Source of the DNA: Lewinellaceae bacterium
GTDB lineage: Bacteria > Bacteroidota > Bacteroidia > Chitinophagales > Saprospiraceae
DNA length: 64,000 bases
Assembly (NCBI GenBank): GCA_020636215.1
Contig: JACJYG010000005.1
Location: 1,054,001-1,118,000, forward strand
Direction of reading: 5' to 3'
Positions 34,047-42,710 of the stretch are shown piece by piece (position 1 is the stretch's first letter; each line of letters opens with the position of its first letter). The position numbers and the translations under genes are program-made. The notes under the pieces are model-generated. The model worked only from the letters and a program-made list of their open reading frames with translations, had not been told where the DNA came from and searched no databases.

Positions 34047-35147
34047 ATGGAAATGACATTTCGGCCCGTCCTGGAGGGCAAGCCATCCAACGAACCTATT
34101 ATCATTGCCGGGCCCTGCAGCGCGGAAACCGAGGCGCAGGTCCTGTTAACGGCAAAGGAACTGTCTCAGCAAAAGGTGGACCTTTACCGCGCTGGTATTT
34201 GGAAACCCCGTACCCGCCCCAATGCGTTTGAAGGCGTTGGCACGGAAGGCCTCGGATGGCTGCGCCGAGTGAAGGAAGAAACCGGCATGAAGGTAACCAC
34301 AGAGGTCGCCAATACCCAGCATGTGTTCGAAGCCATGAAATACGGGATCGACGTGCTCTGGATCGGCGCCCGCACAACGGTCAATCCCTTTTCCGTGCAG
34401 GAAATTGCCGATGCCGTCAAGGGCGTCGATATCCCCGTGCTGGTCAAAAACCCCATCAACCCGGACCTCAAGCTTTGGATCGGCGCGATAGAGCGCCTTT
34501 ATAAAGCTGGCATTACGCGCATTGCCGCTATTCACCGCGGCTTTTCCTACCATGGTGACACCAAATACCGCAACGTGCCTCGCTGGCAGATCCCTATCGA
34601 CCTTAAACGCCAGTTTCCCGACCTGCCGATCATCTGTGACAACAGTCATATCTGCGGGCGGCGCGACATCCTGCAGGCCGTCGCTCAAAAGGCGATGGAC
34701 CTCAATTTCAATGGCCTGATGACCGAGGTGCACCCCCATCCGGATGAGGCCTGGAGCGATGCAGAGCAGCAGGTCACGCCTTCTCAGTACCAGGAACTCA
34801 TGGATAAGATCATCTTTCGGAATCCTACCACCGATAACATGGAATTTCTGGAAAACCTCGAACACCTGCGCCACGAGATCGATGAACTCGATGAGGAGTT
34901 ACTCAACCTGCTCAGCCAGCGCATGAAATTGGCCGAACGCATCGGAGAATACAAAAAACGCAACAACATCTCCATTCTTCAGGCCAGCCGCTGGAATGAG
35001 ATTCTGGAGCGCGCCGTAATTAAAGGCCGTATCAAGGGCCTGAGCGAGGAGTTCGTTACGGTGATGCTCAAAGCGATTCACCAGGAATCTATTAACCACC
35101 AGGCCAGCGTGATGAACCGCCAGGATGTGGATGCGATGAAGGGTTGA
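34047..35147 (+). CDS. Bifunctional DAHP synthase (type I beta)-chorismate mutase
   Basis: A 366-residue fusion. Residues about 1-260: DAHP synthase with IAGPCSAE, KPRTRP, DNSHICGRRD and EVHPHPDEAWSD; it condenses PEP and erythrose-4-P at the entry to the shikimate pathway. Residues about 270-360: AroQ-type chorismate mutase (LRHEIDELDEELLNLLSQRMKLAERIGEYKKRN). Such C-terminal fusions are typical of Bacteroidota, where the mutase domain also senses prephenate for feedback. The fusion supplies the mutase missing from pheA and tyrA. Its TGA stop (35145-35147) runs into an 8-bp array. Confidence 0.94.
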   Translation: MEMTFRPVLEGKPSNEPIIIAGPCSAETEAQVLLTAKELSQQKVDLYRAGIWKPRTRPNAFEGVGTEGLGWLRRVKEETGMKVTTEVANTQHVFEAMKYGIDVLWIGARTTVNPFSVQEIADAVKGVDIPVLVKNPINPDLKLWIGAIERLYKAGITRIAAIHRGFSYHGDTKYRNVPRWQIPIDLKRQFPDLPIICDNSHICGRRDILQAVAQKAMDLNFNGLMTEVHPHPDEAWSDAEQQVTPSQYQELMDKIIFRNPTTDNMEFLENLEHLRHEIDELDEELLNLLSQRMKLAERIGEYKKRNNISILQASRWNEILERAVIKGRIKGLSEEFVTVMLKAIHQESINHQASVMNRQDVDAMKG

Positions 35148-35241
35148 GAATGAGAGAATGCGGGAATGCGAGAATGCGAGAATGAGAGAATGCGGGAATG
35201 AGAGAATGCGAGAATGTGAGAATGCGGGAATGCGAGAATGA
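35146..35241. repeat. 8-bp tandem array, GAGAATGC/GGGAATGC family, 12 units
   Basis: Twelve octamers in exact phase beginning within the stop codon of the DAHPS-CM gene. The word is the reverse complement of that in the 3769-3869 array (CGAGAATG versus CATTCTCG). Immediately after, at about 35250-35281, the segment TGCATTTTTGCATC-TACGCATTTTTGCATTC adds a second, 16-17-bp duplication. Confidence 0.95.
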
Positions 35242-35304
35242 GTTAATTTATGCATTTTTGCATCTACGCATTTTTGCATTCATACCGATCAACCAAGAAA
35301 AACC

Positions 35305-36087
35305 ATGCAGTACGAAAACCTGCTCATTCAGGAAGAAAACGGCATCATTACCCTGACGATAAACCGTGAGAAGGCGCTCAACGCCCTGAACATGCAGACC
35401 ATGCGGGAGTTGGGGCGATTCTTCCGGGAAGATGCTCCGCAACGGCCGGGCCTCAAAGGATTCATCCTAACTGGTGCTGGCGAAAAAGCCTTTGTCGCTG
35501 GTGCGGATATCAAGGAATTCCTGGGGCTGGGGCCCGGCAAGGGCCGCGAGATGTCCCAATTTGGTCATGAAGTGTTTTTTGCCATTGAGCGTTTCCCCAA
35601 ACCGGTAGTGGCTGCTGTTAATGGGTTTGCCCTCGGCGGAGGATGTGAGTTGGCCATGGCCTGCCACTTGCGGGTCGCAACGGAAAACGCCCGTTTTGGG
35701 CAACCGGAAGTCAACCTCGGGATTATCCCTGGTTACGGCGGCACACAGCGCCTGATCCAGTACATTGGGAAAAGCAAAGCTATGGAACTCCTGATGACCG
35801 GCGATATGATCGACGCGAACGAGGCCTGGCGGCTCGGCCTGGCCAACCACGTAGTACCCCAGGGTAGCGAACTCGATAAAGCCAAAGAATTGATCGAAAA
35901 AATATCCGCCAAGGGCCCGGTCGCAATCGCCAAGGTCATCGAAACGGTCAATGCTTATTTTCATACGGAACAAGACGGCTTCGCCAGCGAAGTGGAGGCC
36001 TTCGGCGCTACTACCGGAACGGAGGATTTCAAAGAGGGCGCCGCCGCTTTTATCGAGAAAAGAAAGGCGGGATTTCAGGGGCGGTAA
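35305..36087 (+). CDS. Enoyl-CoA hydratase/isomerase-family protein
   Basis: A 260-residue crotonase-fold protein. Oxyanion-hole segments AGADIKEF (65-72) and GFALGGGCELA, and both catalytic glutamates, Glu115 and Glu135 (FGQPEVNLGIIPGYGGTQRL), are present, so true hydratase activity on short 2-enoyl-CoAs, as in beta-oxidation or butanoate metabolism, is likely. It follows the aromatic operon after a repeat array and may be independently transcribed. No other fatty-acid gene is adjacent. Confidence 0.92.
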   Translation: MQYENLLIQEENGIITLTINREKALNALNMQTMRELGRFFREDAPQRPGLKGFILTGAGEKAFVAGADIKEFLGLGPGKGREMSQFGHEVFFAIERFPKPVVAAVNGFALGGGCELAMACHLRVATENARFGQPEVNLGIIPGYGGTQRLIQYIGKSKAMELLMTGDMIDANEAWRLGLANHVVPQGSELDKAKELIEKISAKGPVAIAKVIETVNAYFHTEQDGFASEVEAFGATTGTEDFKEGAAAFIEKRKAGFQGR

Positions 36088-36092
36088 GGGGG

Positions 36093-36176
36093 GAACGTCG
36101 AACGTCCGAACGTCACACGTCGTCAAAACCTGGCGACGTTCCGACTTTCGACTTGCTGACGTGCGACGTGCCGACA
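36093..36176. repeat. Degenerate ACGTC-word repeat
   Basis: Imperfect tandem and inverted copies of words such as GAACGTC, CACACGTCG and CGACGTGCCGACAT. Related words (GCACGTC, CAGGTCACACGTCG) recur at 45121-45190 and 45313-45350. Lies between the enoyl-CoA hydratase and the hibernation factor. Confidence 0.75.
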
Positions 36177-36211
36177 TAAAAACAACTGTGCCCCACTGGA
36201 AGCAGGGCACA
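36176..36211 (-). terminator. Terminator for the hibernation-factor gene
   Basis: TGTGCCC (36187-36193) pairs with GGGCACA (36205-36211). Read on the minus strand the hairpin is followed by GTTGTTTTTATG, a moderate T-run, 67 bp after the stop of the gene at 36278. Confidence 0.6.
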
Positions 36212-36277
36212 ATTGTGTTGGCCAATCGTTTTGGCCGCCGGGCAGTAAAAAAAACAGGGAAGGAAAAATGCCCGGCA

Positions 36278-36610
36278 TCAATCTGGTTTGATGTTGACAT
36301 GGTTCGGGCTCTGCGTCTGAGCCTTGTACTTCAGTAGCTGCTTTCTGGCTTTTTCTGTTGCTGCGGCTACTGCCTTTTCAACCGCGTCACTCCGTTGTTC
36401 TGCAAATAACGTTTGCCCCGGGACGGCGATGCGCAATTCCACGATCTGTTCTCGGTGGCGGTGTCGCTTGTCGCCGATCTTTAGGAAGACTTCGGTTTCT
36501 GTGATGCGTTCGAAAAAGTTTGTCAACTTTCCTACTTTCTCTTCGATCACCTCTTTTAGGCCATCGTTTACTTGAAAGGGTGCATTAATCAATATCTTCA
36601 TATTGGTCAT
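36278..36610 (-). CDS. hpf: Ribosome hibernation-promoting factor (HPF/RaiA, short form)
   Basis: A 110-residue protein (107 if the ATG at 36601 is used). Beta-alpha-beta-beta-beta-alpha pattern of HPF/YfiA: MKILINAPFQVNDGLKEVIEEKVGKLTNFFERITETEVFLKIG, then RHREQIVELRIAVPGQTLFAEQRSDAVEKAVAAATEKARKQLLKYKAQ. It lacks the C-terminal dimerisation domain of long HPF. It binds the 30S decoding region in stationary phase and silences ribosomes. Monocistronic, with its own terminator. Confidence 0.9.
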   Translation of the reverse strand: MTNMKILINAPFQVNDGLKEVIEEKVGKLTNFFERITETEVFLKIGDKRHRHREQIVELRIAVPGQTLFAEQRSDAVEKAVAAATEKARKQLLKYKAQTQSPNHVNIKPD

Positions 36611-36854
36611 TTTTTCCAGTGTGGTTAGCCCTTTTGTGCCTTGAATTTATTTGATTTTTAATCTTTCTTACAGTTCTAATTTAGGATAGATTTCAGGAGG
36701 GGGTGATGACAATTATCAGCCTTTTGAATGATCATTGTCAGTAGGCTGGAGAGAGGGTGGGGCAGCGCCATTTGGTAGTCCGATATCAATACTTTCTGTC
36801 ATTTGATCAAATATTAATATCTTCCACGAAATTTTGGTTTATCCTTTTCTGACA

Positions 36855-38063
36855 ATGAAGCATATATTTTCCTCCATCATCGCCATTCTGCTGGCGCTTT
36901 CCCTACCTGCCCAGTCTCTCGAAGGCCATTGGGAGGGGTACATCACCCAGGACGGCAAGCCCGATACTTTTTACTATCAGGTTGATATCGCACAGCAGGG
37001 CCAGTCGGTGAGTGGGGAATCTTTCTCCCGCACCCCTGACGGCGCCAATACAGCGCGTTTTCAGTTTACCGGTTACTGGGATGGGAATGAACTGGCGTTG
37101 CAGGAACTCAAGCAGCTGGAGCCAAAAAGCCCGAAATGGTGCCTGAAATACGCCAACCTGCGCTTCCGGAAAACCGCCACTATGGACCATCTGGAGGGAA
37201 CCTGGAAATCGGATGGCTGCACCCCTGGCCAAATGGTGCTGCGGAAGCGCACTGCCGTCCTGGAAACCGCAGACGAGGAACTGCCGGTTACTTTTACCGG
37301 AAAATGGACCGGGTCGCTCTCGCAGTCAGACCGAGACTATGGGTTCTATTTCGAAATGGACCTCCAGCCAAGGTCCAGGGGACAATCCTATATTGTCTCG
37401 GAAGATAATGGAGGCAGTGCATTCCATAATCTCGAATGGCGTTATGATTCGCTGTTCCGCCACTTTTCTTTCAAAGAGTTGGAAGTGGCCAGCAAAACGG
37501 ACCCGAGTTGGCCCTGGTGCATCAAGTCTGGCGCGCTCAACTATCGGCGTGAAGCCAGCCGCATCGTCCTGGAAGGGGAGTGGAGTGGATTCATCGAAGG
37601 GCGGGATATGGAAACCGGCGCCTGCGCTTCCGGAACCATATATCTGGAAAAGCCCATCATGCGGCGATCCACCGTCCGCGCCCAGGCCATCGTGCAGGAG
37701 CCTTATGAGTTGGAGAGTAAGCGAAAGATCAATGTGGCCCGGGTGTTGGAAGTACAAAATGACAAGATCAAGATCAAGGTGTGGGACAATGGCACCGTCG
37801 ATGGGGATGTCGTTACTCTTTTCCTGAACGGCCAGCGCATCCTGCATAACTTCCGCGTCACCAAACATAAATATGGTATTCCGGTTACCCTGGAGGAGAA
37901 TGATAATTTCCTCATTCTGCATGCGGAAGACCTGGGCTCCATTTCCCCCAACACCGTAGCCGTAGCCGTCGACGATGGGGTGAAAGAGCAGATCATTATC
38001 CTGAGTTCCAACCTGGATGAGAGTGGGGCGGTGATGATCCGGAAGTTCAGGGTGAAGGATTAA
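36855..38063 (+). CDS. Secreted protein with two lipocalin-like repeats
   Basis: A 402-residue secreted protein from ATG 36855; signal peptide MKHIFSSIIAILLALSLPAQS. Two similar halves follow: LEGHWEGYITQDGKPDTFYYQVDI..KWCLKYANLRFRK and FTGKWTGSLSQSDRDYGFYFEMDL..PWCIKSGALNYRR, a duplicated beta-barrel-like domain. The C-terminal 120 residues (VWDNGTVDGDVVTLFLNGQRILHNF to ILSSNLDESGAVMIRKF) are a module seen at the end of several Bacteroidota secreted proteins. Its TAA (38061-38063) overlaps the TAA of atpG on the other strand by two bases. Function unknown. Confidence 0.8.
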   Translation: MKHIFSSIIAILLALSLPAQSLEGHWEGYITQDGKPDTFYYQVDIAQQGQSVSGESFSRTPDGANTARFQFTGYWDGNELALQELKQLEPKSPKWCLKYANLRFRKTATMDHLEGTWKSDGCTPGQMVLRKRTAVLETADEELPVTFTGKWTGSLSQSDRDYGFYFEMDLQPRSRGQSYIVSEDNGGSAFHNLEWRYDSLFRHFSFKELEVASKTDPSWPWCIKSGALNYRREASRIVLEGEWSGFIEGRDMETGACASGTIYLEKPIMRRSTVRAQAIVQEPYELESKRKINVARVLEVQNDKIKIKVWDNGTVDGDVVTLFLNGQRILHNFRVTKHKYGIPVTLEENDNFLILHAEDLGSISPNTVAVAVDDGVKEQIIILSSNLDESGAVMIRKFRVKD

Positions 38064-38947
38064 TCTCCGCCTCCCAAGGCCTCAAAGCCTGCAATGAGAT
38101 CAAACAATTCCTCATCGATCGCATCCTGCCTTAGCCGGTGGAAGGAGCGGGTGAGGCTTTCCAGTAGCTCATCAATATTTTTCTCGGCGCGTTGCATGGC
38201 CGCCAGCCGGCTGGCATTTTCGCTGGCCAGTGATTCGGCGCAGGCCCGGAACAGGGATACGAAAAGGTACTCGTGGACTAGCGACAACATGGTGCGTTCC
38301 ACTGTACCGATAACTTGTGGCAGGTTTTTAGTTGGCCATCGGAGTTCTTCCAGGCCGAGTTTCCATTTTTTGTCCAAAGGCAGCAGCAGCTCGCTTATCG
38401 GCTCATAGGCTGCTCCGGCAATGGGGCGGTGATGGAAAATATACAGCGTTTGGGCTGGCCCTTTATCGGGAAACAACTCGGTGTCCAGAAGGATCTGCCC
38501 GGCCAGCGGGGTGATGGCTCTGACGGAATTCGGAACGGGGTAGAGCCGGTCTACTTCCAGCCCCGCATCAGAGAGATGGCTTTGTATCCGCTCTCCCACC
38601 GCATAAACCCGCTTTTTGCCAGCTAAAGGGCGAAGCGTCTCCACCACAAAGTCAGACAACACATCGTTGAACTGGCCGACCAGGCCCTGGTCGGAGCCAA
38701 ACACTACTGCGCCTACAGGCGCCATAATGGGCCGGCCGTTCCCGTTGGGGAGCATGCCGGCGCCGGCCTGCCGGAAACAAACGTACAGCCCCAATTCCAC
38801 CGCCCGGTAATAGTCGTTAAGGGAATGCGCCGCCCGTTCATATTGGCCGATGCTGGAGGCGGCCAGGGCCTTCATCGTCCGGACGACGGATTCCAGGTCC
38901 TTTGCGCCTTCAATCTTGTGGCCCAAGCCTTCATAGGACTCACTCAT
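38060..38947 (-). CDS. atpG: N-ATPase gamma subunit
   Basis: A 295-residue gamma subunit, the central rotor shaft of the F1 head. N- and C-terminal helices are present (GLGHKIEGAKDLESVVRTMKALAASSIGQYERA; ASRLAAMQRAEKNIDELLESLTRSFHRLRQDAIDEELFDLIAGFEAL). It deviates from housekeeping gamma in its middle domain, as N-ATPase versions do. It is the last gene of the atpDCQRBEFAG operon; its ATG overlaps the atpA stop by 4 bp. It converges with the secreted protein at 36855, their stop codons overlapping. Confidence 0.92.
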   Translation of the reverse strand: MSESYEGLGHKIEGAKDLESVVRTMKALAASSIGQYERAAHSLNDYYRAVELGLYVCFRQAGAGMLPNGNGRPIMAPVGAVVFGSDQGLVGQFNDVLSDFVVETLRPLAGKKRVYAVGERIQSHLSDAGLEVDRLYPVPNSVRAITPLAGQILLDTELFPDKGPAQTLYIFHHRPIAGAAYEPISELLLPLDKKWKLGLEELRWPTKNLPQVIGTVERTMLSLVHEYLFVSLFRACAESLASENASRLAAMQRAEKNIDELLESLTRSFHRLRQDAIDEELFDLIAGFEALGGGD

Positions 38948-40485
38948 GTCTTTTTATCATTTTGGAATGGCGCCAGCGTCTTCCGGGCGATCGCCAGGAT
39001 GGCCTCCTTATCTGCATCGTCAAAGGATTCGGCAGTCGTAAACCGCTGGACTACCTCCTCCGGGAAGCTTGCCGTGGCCTCGAAAAGGGCGCCCTCTGCT
39101 TCCCGGATGCGTTCCAGTGGAATAGGGTCAAACAGCCCGGCGGTGAGCGCCAGCAACACAGCGATCTGTTTGGGTACCGACAAGGGCTCCCCTTCCGGCT
39201 GCTTGAGGCAGGCCCGGATGCGCCGGCCGTGTTCGATGGCCTGCCGGGTATGGGCATCGAGGCGGGTGCCAAAACGGGCAAAGGTTTCCAGTTCTTCAAA
39301 TTGGGAATAGGCGAGCTTGAGGTCGCCCGCCACAGCCCGGTATGCCGCCCGCTGCGCTTTACCACCCACCCTCGAGACGGATTTACCAACATCGATGGCC
39401 GGCAATACTCCAAGTTCGAATAACTTAGGAGAAAGGTAGATCTGCCCATCTGTAATGGAAATGAGATTGGTCGGGATATAAGCGGAGATGTTCTGGGCTT
39501 CCGTTTCAATAATGGGCAGGGCCGTAAGGGAGCCGCCGCCATATTCGCTGCGCAGGTTGGTGGCGCGTTCGAGGAGGCGGGAATGAATATAGAAAATATC
39601 ACCTGGAAATGCTTCCCGGCCGGGTGGGCGGCGCAACAAGAGGGATAGTTCCCGATAGGCGCGGGCGTGGTGCGTCAGGTCGTCGTAAACGATCAGCACA
39701 TCGCGGCCGGTTTCCATGAAATATTCTGCGATGCTGGTGGCGGCGTATGGGGCAATATAGGCCAGGCCGGGTGGGTCATTCCCTTCGGTAACCACCACAA
39801 TCGTATATTCCATAGCGCCTTTTTCCTGAAGGTGAGCGACCACTTTGGCTACGGAGGAGGCGCGCTGGCCGATGGTGCAATAGACACACACCACATCCTG
39901 GCCGCGCTGATTGAGGATGGTGTCCATCGCAATAGCCGTTTTACCGGTCTGCCGGTCGCCGAGGATCAGCTCCCGCTGGCCGCGTCCGATCGGGATAAGC
40001 GCATCGATGGCTTTTATGCCGGTTTGAAGCGGTACGGTCACGGGTTCCCGATCCATGATATGTGGCGCAGGACGCTCAATCGTCAATCGGTGCGTGGATA
40101 TTACCGGCCCCTTGCCGTCGAGGGGTTCGCCCAGGGGGTTGATAACCCGGCCAATGAGTGCTTCCCCAACAGGCACGTCCATAACTCGGCCGGTGCGTTC
40201 CACATCATCTCCGGCATTGAGGTCCCAGTAGTCGCCGAGCAAGACGACACCGACCTCATTTTCATCAATATTGAAAGCAATGCCGAGCAGCCCACCAGGA
40301 AACTGGACCAGTTCCTCGTATCCTACGCCGGGCAGGCCAGCCACCTTGGCAATACCGGTAGAAACATTGGTGACCGTCCCGACTTCGCGATAGGCCAGTT
40401 CCGGGGAGAATTCTTCCCGCCCCCGGGCCATGTCATCGAAGGCTTGTCCGAGGGCGGCTTTGATGCCGTCAGTCGTTTTTTTCAT
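38944..40485 (-). CDS. atpA: N-ATPase alpha subunit
   Basis: A 513-residue alpha subunit of the F1 head. Walker A GDRQTGKT (176-183), then DVVCVYCTIGQRASSVAKVV, VLIVYDDLTHHARAYRELSLLLRRPPGREAFPGDIFYIHSRLLERA, and the arginine-finger region SISDGQIYL-like (NLISITDGQIYL). ATG 40485 (MKKTTDGIKAALGQAFDDM) overlaps atpF by 17 bp; the frame extends further upstream but only over atpF. Membership of the N-type group rests mainly on operon order. Confidence 0.96.
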   Translation of the reverse strand: MKKTTDGIKAALGQAFDDMARGREEFSPELAYREVGTVTNVSTGIAKVAGLPGVGYEELVQFPGGLLGIAFNIDENEVGVVLLGDYWDLNAGDDVERTGRVMDVPVGEALIGRVINPLGEPLDGKGPVISTHRLTIERPAPHIMDREPVTVPLQTGIKAIDALIPIGRGQRELILGDRQTGKTAIAMDTILNQRGQDVVCVYCTIGQRASSVAKVVAHLQEKGAMEYTIVVVTEGNDPPGLAYIAPYAATSIAEYFMETGRDVLIVYDDLTHHARAYRELSLLLRRPPGREAFPGDIFYIHSRLLERATNLRSEYGGGSLTALPIIETEAQNISAYIPTNLISITDGQIYLSPKLFELGVLPAIDVGKSVSRVGGKAQRAAYRAVAGDLKLAYSQFEELETFARFGTRLDAHTRQAIEHGRRIRACLKQPEGEPLSVPKQIAVLLALTAGLFDPIPLERIREAEGALFEATASFPEEVVQRFTTAESFDDADKEAILAIARKTLAPFQNDKKT

Positions 40486-41293
40486 CGGTGTCTTGATTAG
40501 GCCCGGCCTTTGTTTTGGGTTCAGCTTCAGCTTTGGGTTTTCCATTCAGCAATACAGCGATGCTTTTTTCCAGAGAGGCCAAGTAATCGGTAATACTCCA
40601 GGCGATCTTGTATCCATTCATGGACAGCTCGATGCCGCTCAATTGTTCGGGGTTGGTTTCGAACTGGACTTTGGCTTTGGGAACGAGGGTATCTTTCAAC
40701 GCTTTCCCAATGGCAGCCTGTTGAGCGGCGCTAAGCGGGAACGCACTGCGCACGATGGCCGGCCGGCCGGCCGAATTAAATGCCTCTACCAGTTTTTTCC
40801 GCTCTTTTCCTTCCAATTCGAGCAGGCGCCGGATAAAGACTGCTGCTATTTGCTCTTCAAGGGTGGCGTCGGCCAGGTCGGCCAGCACTTTTCTCGAAAT
40901 AGCGAAGACTTCCTGCCGGGCCCTGTCGGTAATCTCCCGGCTCAGGCTGTGTTGTTCCTCCCGCAAGGATTCCTGCAACTTAGCGCGGAGGGTTTTGTAT
41001 TCCTTTCGTGCTTTATCGAGCTGCTGCCGGCCCTCATCCTGGGCTTTGGCAGTAGCCTGGCTGAAGAGCGCATCGCGCTGCTGGTCAAACTCCGCATTTT
41101 TTTTCTGAAAGTCGCGGCGTTCTTTTTCAGCATCCTCTTTTGTAGCACCCGCCTCCTGGAGCTGGGTGGCGATCCGTTTCTCCCGATCGTCAATGGCCTG
41201 GAGGATAGGTTTGTACAGAAAACGCTTCAGCAACCATACCAGAAGGAGGAAGTTGATAGCCTGCGCTACGACGGTGAACCAATCGATTAACAT
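40469..41293 (-). CDS. atpF: N-ATPase b subunit with extended, delta-like C-terminus
   Basis: A 274-residue stator subunit: one N-terminal membrane helix (VVAQAINFLLLVWLLKRFLYKPILQAIDDREKRI), a long charged coiled coil to about residue 150, then a region with LADLADATLEEQIAAVFIRRLLEL and QFETNPEQLSGIELSMNGYKIAWSITDYLASLEKSI, reminiscent of the C-terminal part of delta/OSCP. N-ATPase operons lack a separate delta gene and none is present here, so this extension probably connects the stator to the alpha subunits. Much longer than the usual b of about 160 residues. Confidence 0.92.
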   Translation of the reverse strand: MLIDWFTVVAQAINFLLLVWLLKRFLYKPILQAIDDREKRIATQLQEAGATKEDAEKERRDFQKKNAEFDQQRDALFSQATAKAQDEGRQQLDKARKEYKTLRAKLQESLREEQHSLSREITDRARQEVFAISRKVLADLADATLEEQIAAVFIRRLLELEGKERKKLVEAFNSAGRPAIVRSAFPLSAAQQAAIGKALKDTLVPKAKVQFETNPEQLSGIELSMNGYKIAWSITDYLASLEKSIAVLLNGKPKAEAEPKTKAGPNQDTDEKND

Positions 41294-41300
41294 ATGCCAG

Positions 41301-41570
41301 TTATTTTGCAATAATTTGGTTCCAGAACGGATTGGCGAAAATCAGGATCATCGAAACCACGAAGGCATAAATGGCCAAAGATTCGATCATCGCCAGGCCC
41401 ACAAACAAGGTCCGGGTGATCGTTGGCGCGGCATCCGGTTGCTGCGCCAGGGAGGTCAAGGCAGAAGAAACCGCTTTTCCTTCCCCCAGCGCCGGCGCAA
41501 TACAGCCTACGCTCGTCGTCAGCCCGGCAGTGATGATTGAAGCTATTGCAATAAGTGTTGTAGCATCCAT
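41301..41570 (-). CDS. atpE: N-ATPase c subunit (rotor ring)
   Basis: An 89-residue, two-helix ring subunit. Aligned to the Na+-binding c subunit of Ilyobacter, the helix 2 carboxylate is Glu63, followed by Ser64 and Tyr68 (AMIESLAIY), while the helix 1 Gln ligand is replaced by Glu30 (PALGEGKA). ES and Tyr suggest Na+ binding, but two carboxylates are the N-ATPase pattern and ion choice is debated for this type. The loop AQQPDAAPTI is conventional. Separated from atpB by a 162-bp gap with an octamer array. Confidence 0.96.
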   Translation of the reverse strand: MDATTLIAIASIITAGLTTSVGCIAPALGEGKAVSSALTSLAQQPDAAPTITRTLFVGLAMIESLAIYAFVVSMILIFANPFWNQIIAK

Positions 41571-41632
41571 TTTTATATGTTATTTACGTTTTACAATGTT
41601 TACCCGGCTCGAATAGAGACGGGTTTACCCGC

Positions 41633-41720
41633 AACCATTCAACCATTCAACCATTCAGCCATCCAGCCATCCAGCCATCCAGCCATTCAGCCATTCCCCC
41701 CTTCAACCATCCAGCCCTTC
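41633..41720. repeat. 8-bp tandem array, AACCATTC/AGCCATCC family, inside the atp operon
   Basis: Three AACCATTC, three AGCCATCC, two AGCCATTC, an 8-bp interruption, then AACCATCC and AGCCCTTC, in 8-bp phase. It sits between the stop of atpB and the start of atpE on the operon transcript. The adjacent TTTACCCGGCTCG (41599-41611) and TTTACCCG (41623-41630) echo the dispersed repeat at 1479. Confidence 0.93.
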
Positions 41721-41731
41721 CCCTGGCCTCC

Positions 41732-42403
41732 TCACGCCGCCTCCTCCCCTGTCGCCGCGGCGATAAAGACCGTCGCCAGGATACTAAAAATATAGGCCTG
41801 CACCATGCCCGTGAGTAAGCCCAGAGCGCTCATGAGGATGGGGAATATCAGAGGGGCGATGGTCAACAGGATGGCGAGGATCATTGCACCGCTCATCATA
41901 TTGCCAAACAGACGGATGGCCAGGGCCAGCGTCCGGGACAACTCACTAATAATATTAAAGGGCAACATAATGACGGCCGGTTCCAGATAAGACCGCAGAT
42001 AGCCGCCAAAACCTCGTTCTTTGATTCCATAAACCGGCACGGCCACGAATACACAGATCGCCAGGGCGGCCGTGGTGGATAAAGAGCCCGTCGGTGGTTC
42101 ATAGCCAGGCAGAATGGTGAAAAGAGTTGCCGTGACGAGCAACAAAAAGAGCGTTCCCAGAAAAGGGAGGTACCGGTTGGGTTGCTGCAGCCCGACCTCC
42201 TTAATTTGTTCTTTAATGCCCAGTACAAGAATTTCGAGTATATTCTGCCAGCGTGGGATATGTATTTCTCGCGTAAGCCGGCGCGTAATGAGCCAGGAGC
42301 CAATTGTGAGGAACAACATCAGTCCCCATGTCATGACAATGGTGGCGTTGAGCTTGATGAAGCCGTACTGCCAGAAGATCAGTTCATCCGGGCTGATTCT
42401 CAT
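41732..42403 (-). CDS. atpB: N-ATPase a subunit
   Basis: A 223-residue membrane subunit forming the ion half-channels against the c ring. The essential stator arginine is in ELSRTLALAIRLFGNMMSG, and the C-terminal helix reads GMVQAYIFSILATVFIAAA. Length is shorter than housekeeping a subunits, as expected for the N-type. It overlaps atpR by 20 bp. Confidence 0.95.
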   Translation of the reverse strand: MRISPDELIFWQYGFIKLNATIVMTWGLMLFLTIGSWLITRRLTREIHIPRWQNILEILVLGIKEQIKEVGLQQPNRYLPFLGTLFLLLVTATLFTILPGYEPPTGSLSTTAALAICVFVAVPVYGIKERGFGGYLRSYLEPAVIMLPFNIISELSRTLALAIRLFGNMMSGAMILAILLTIAPLIFPILMSALGLLTGMVQAYIFSILATVFIAAATGEEAA

Positions 42404-42710
42404 AATTGTCCTCTTTTTGTGCAGGCGAGCCTTCTGCCGGGCGGGTTAAGCTAATGAGCGTTTGGCGCGCCAGTAGAAAGCCGAGTAAACAGGCCAAGAG
42501 CCGTTTCCATTCTCCTCCGGAAACAAAATAAAAACCTCCCAATGCAATGCCCACGCGGATTAGCAAGCTGCCGGAAAACCAAAGCCACGGTTGTCGGGCC
42601 GAGGCCCCTTTCCGGACGGTCCACCACAGGCCGCCGAAAAAAATGGCGCCAATTCCTGCGCCGGCAAGCAGGGCCAGGGCTATTAGGATCATTTCATTCC
42701 TATTGATCAT
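42384..42710 (-). CDS. atpR: N-ATPase accessory subunit AtpR
   Basis: A 108-residue membrane protein with about three helices: MILIALALLAGAGIGAIFFGGLWWTVRKG, WLWFSGSLLIRVGIALGGFYFV, and LLACLLGFLLARQTLISL. AtpR is specific to N-ATPase operons, between atpQ and atpB, and carries a conserved helix 2 Arg (LLIRVG) thought to contact the c ring. Its presence is diagnostic of the N-type. It overlaps atpQ by 11 bp and atpB by 20 bp. Confidence 0.9.
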   Translation of the reverse strand: MINRNEMILIALALLAGAGIGAIFFGGLWWTVRKGASARQPWLWFSGSLLIRVGIALGGFYFVSGGEWKRLLACLLGFLLARQTLISLTRPAEGSPAQKEDNYENQPG

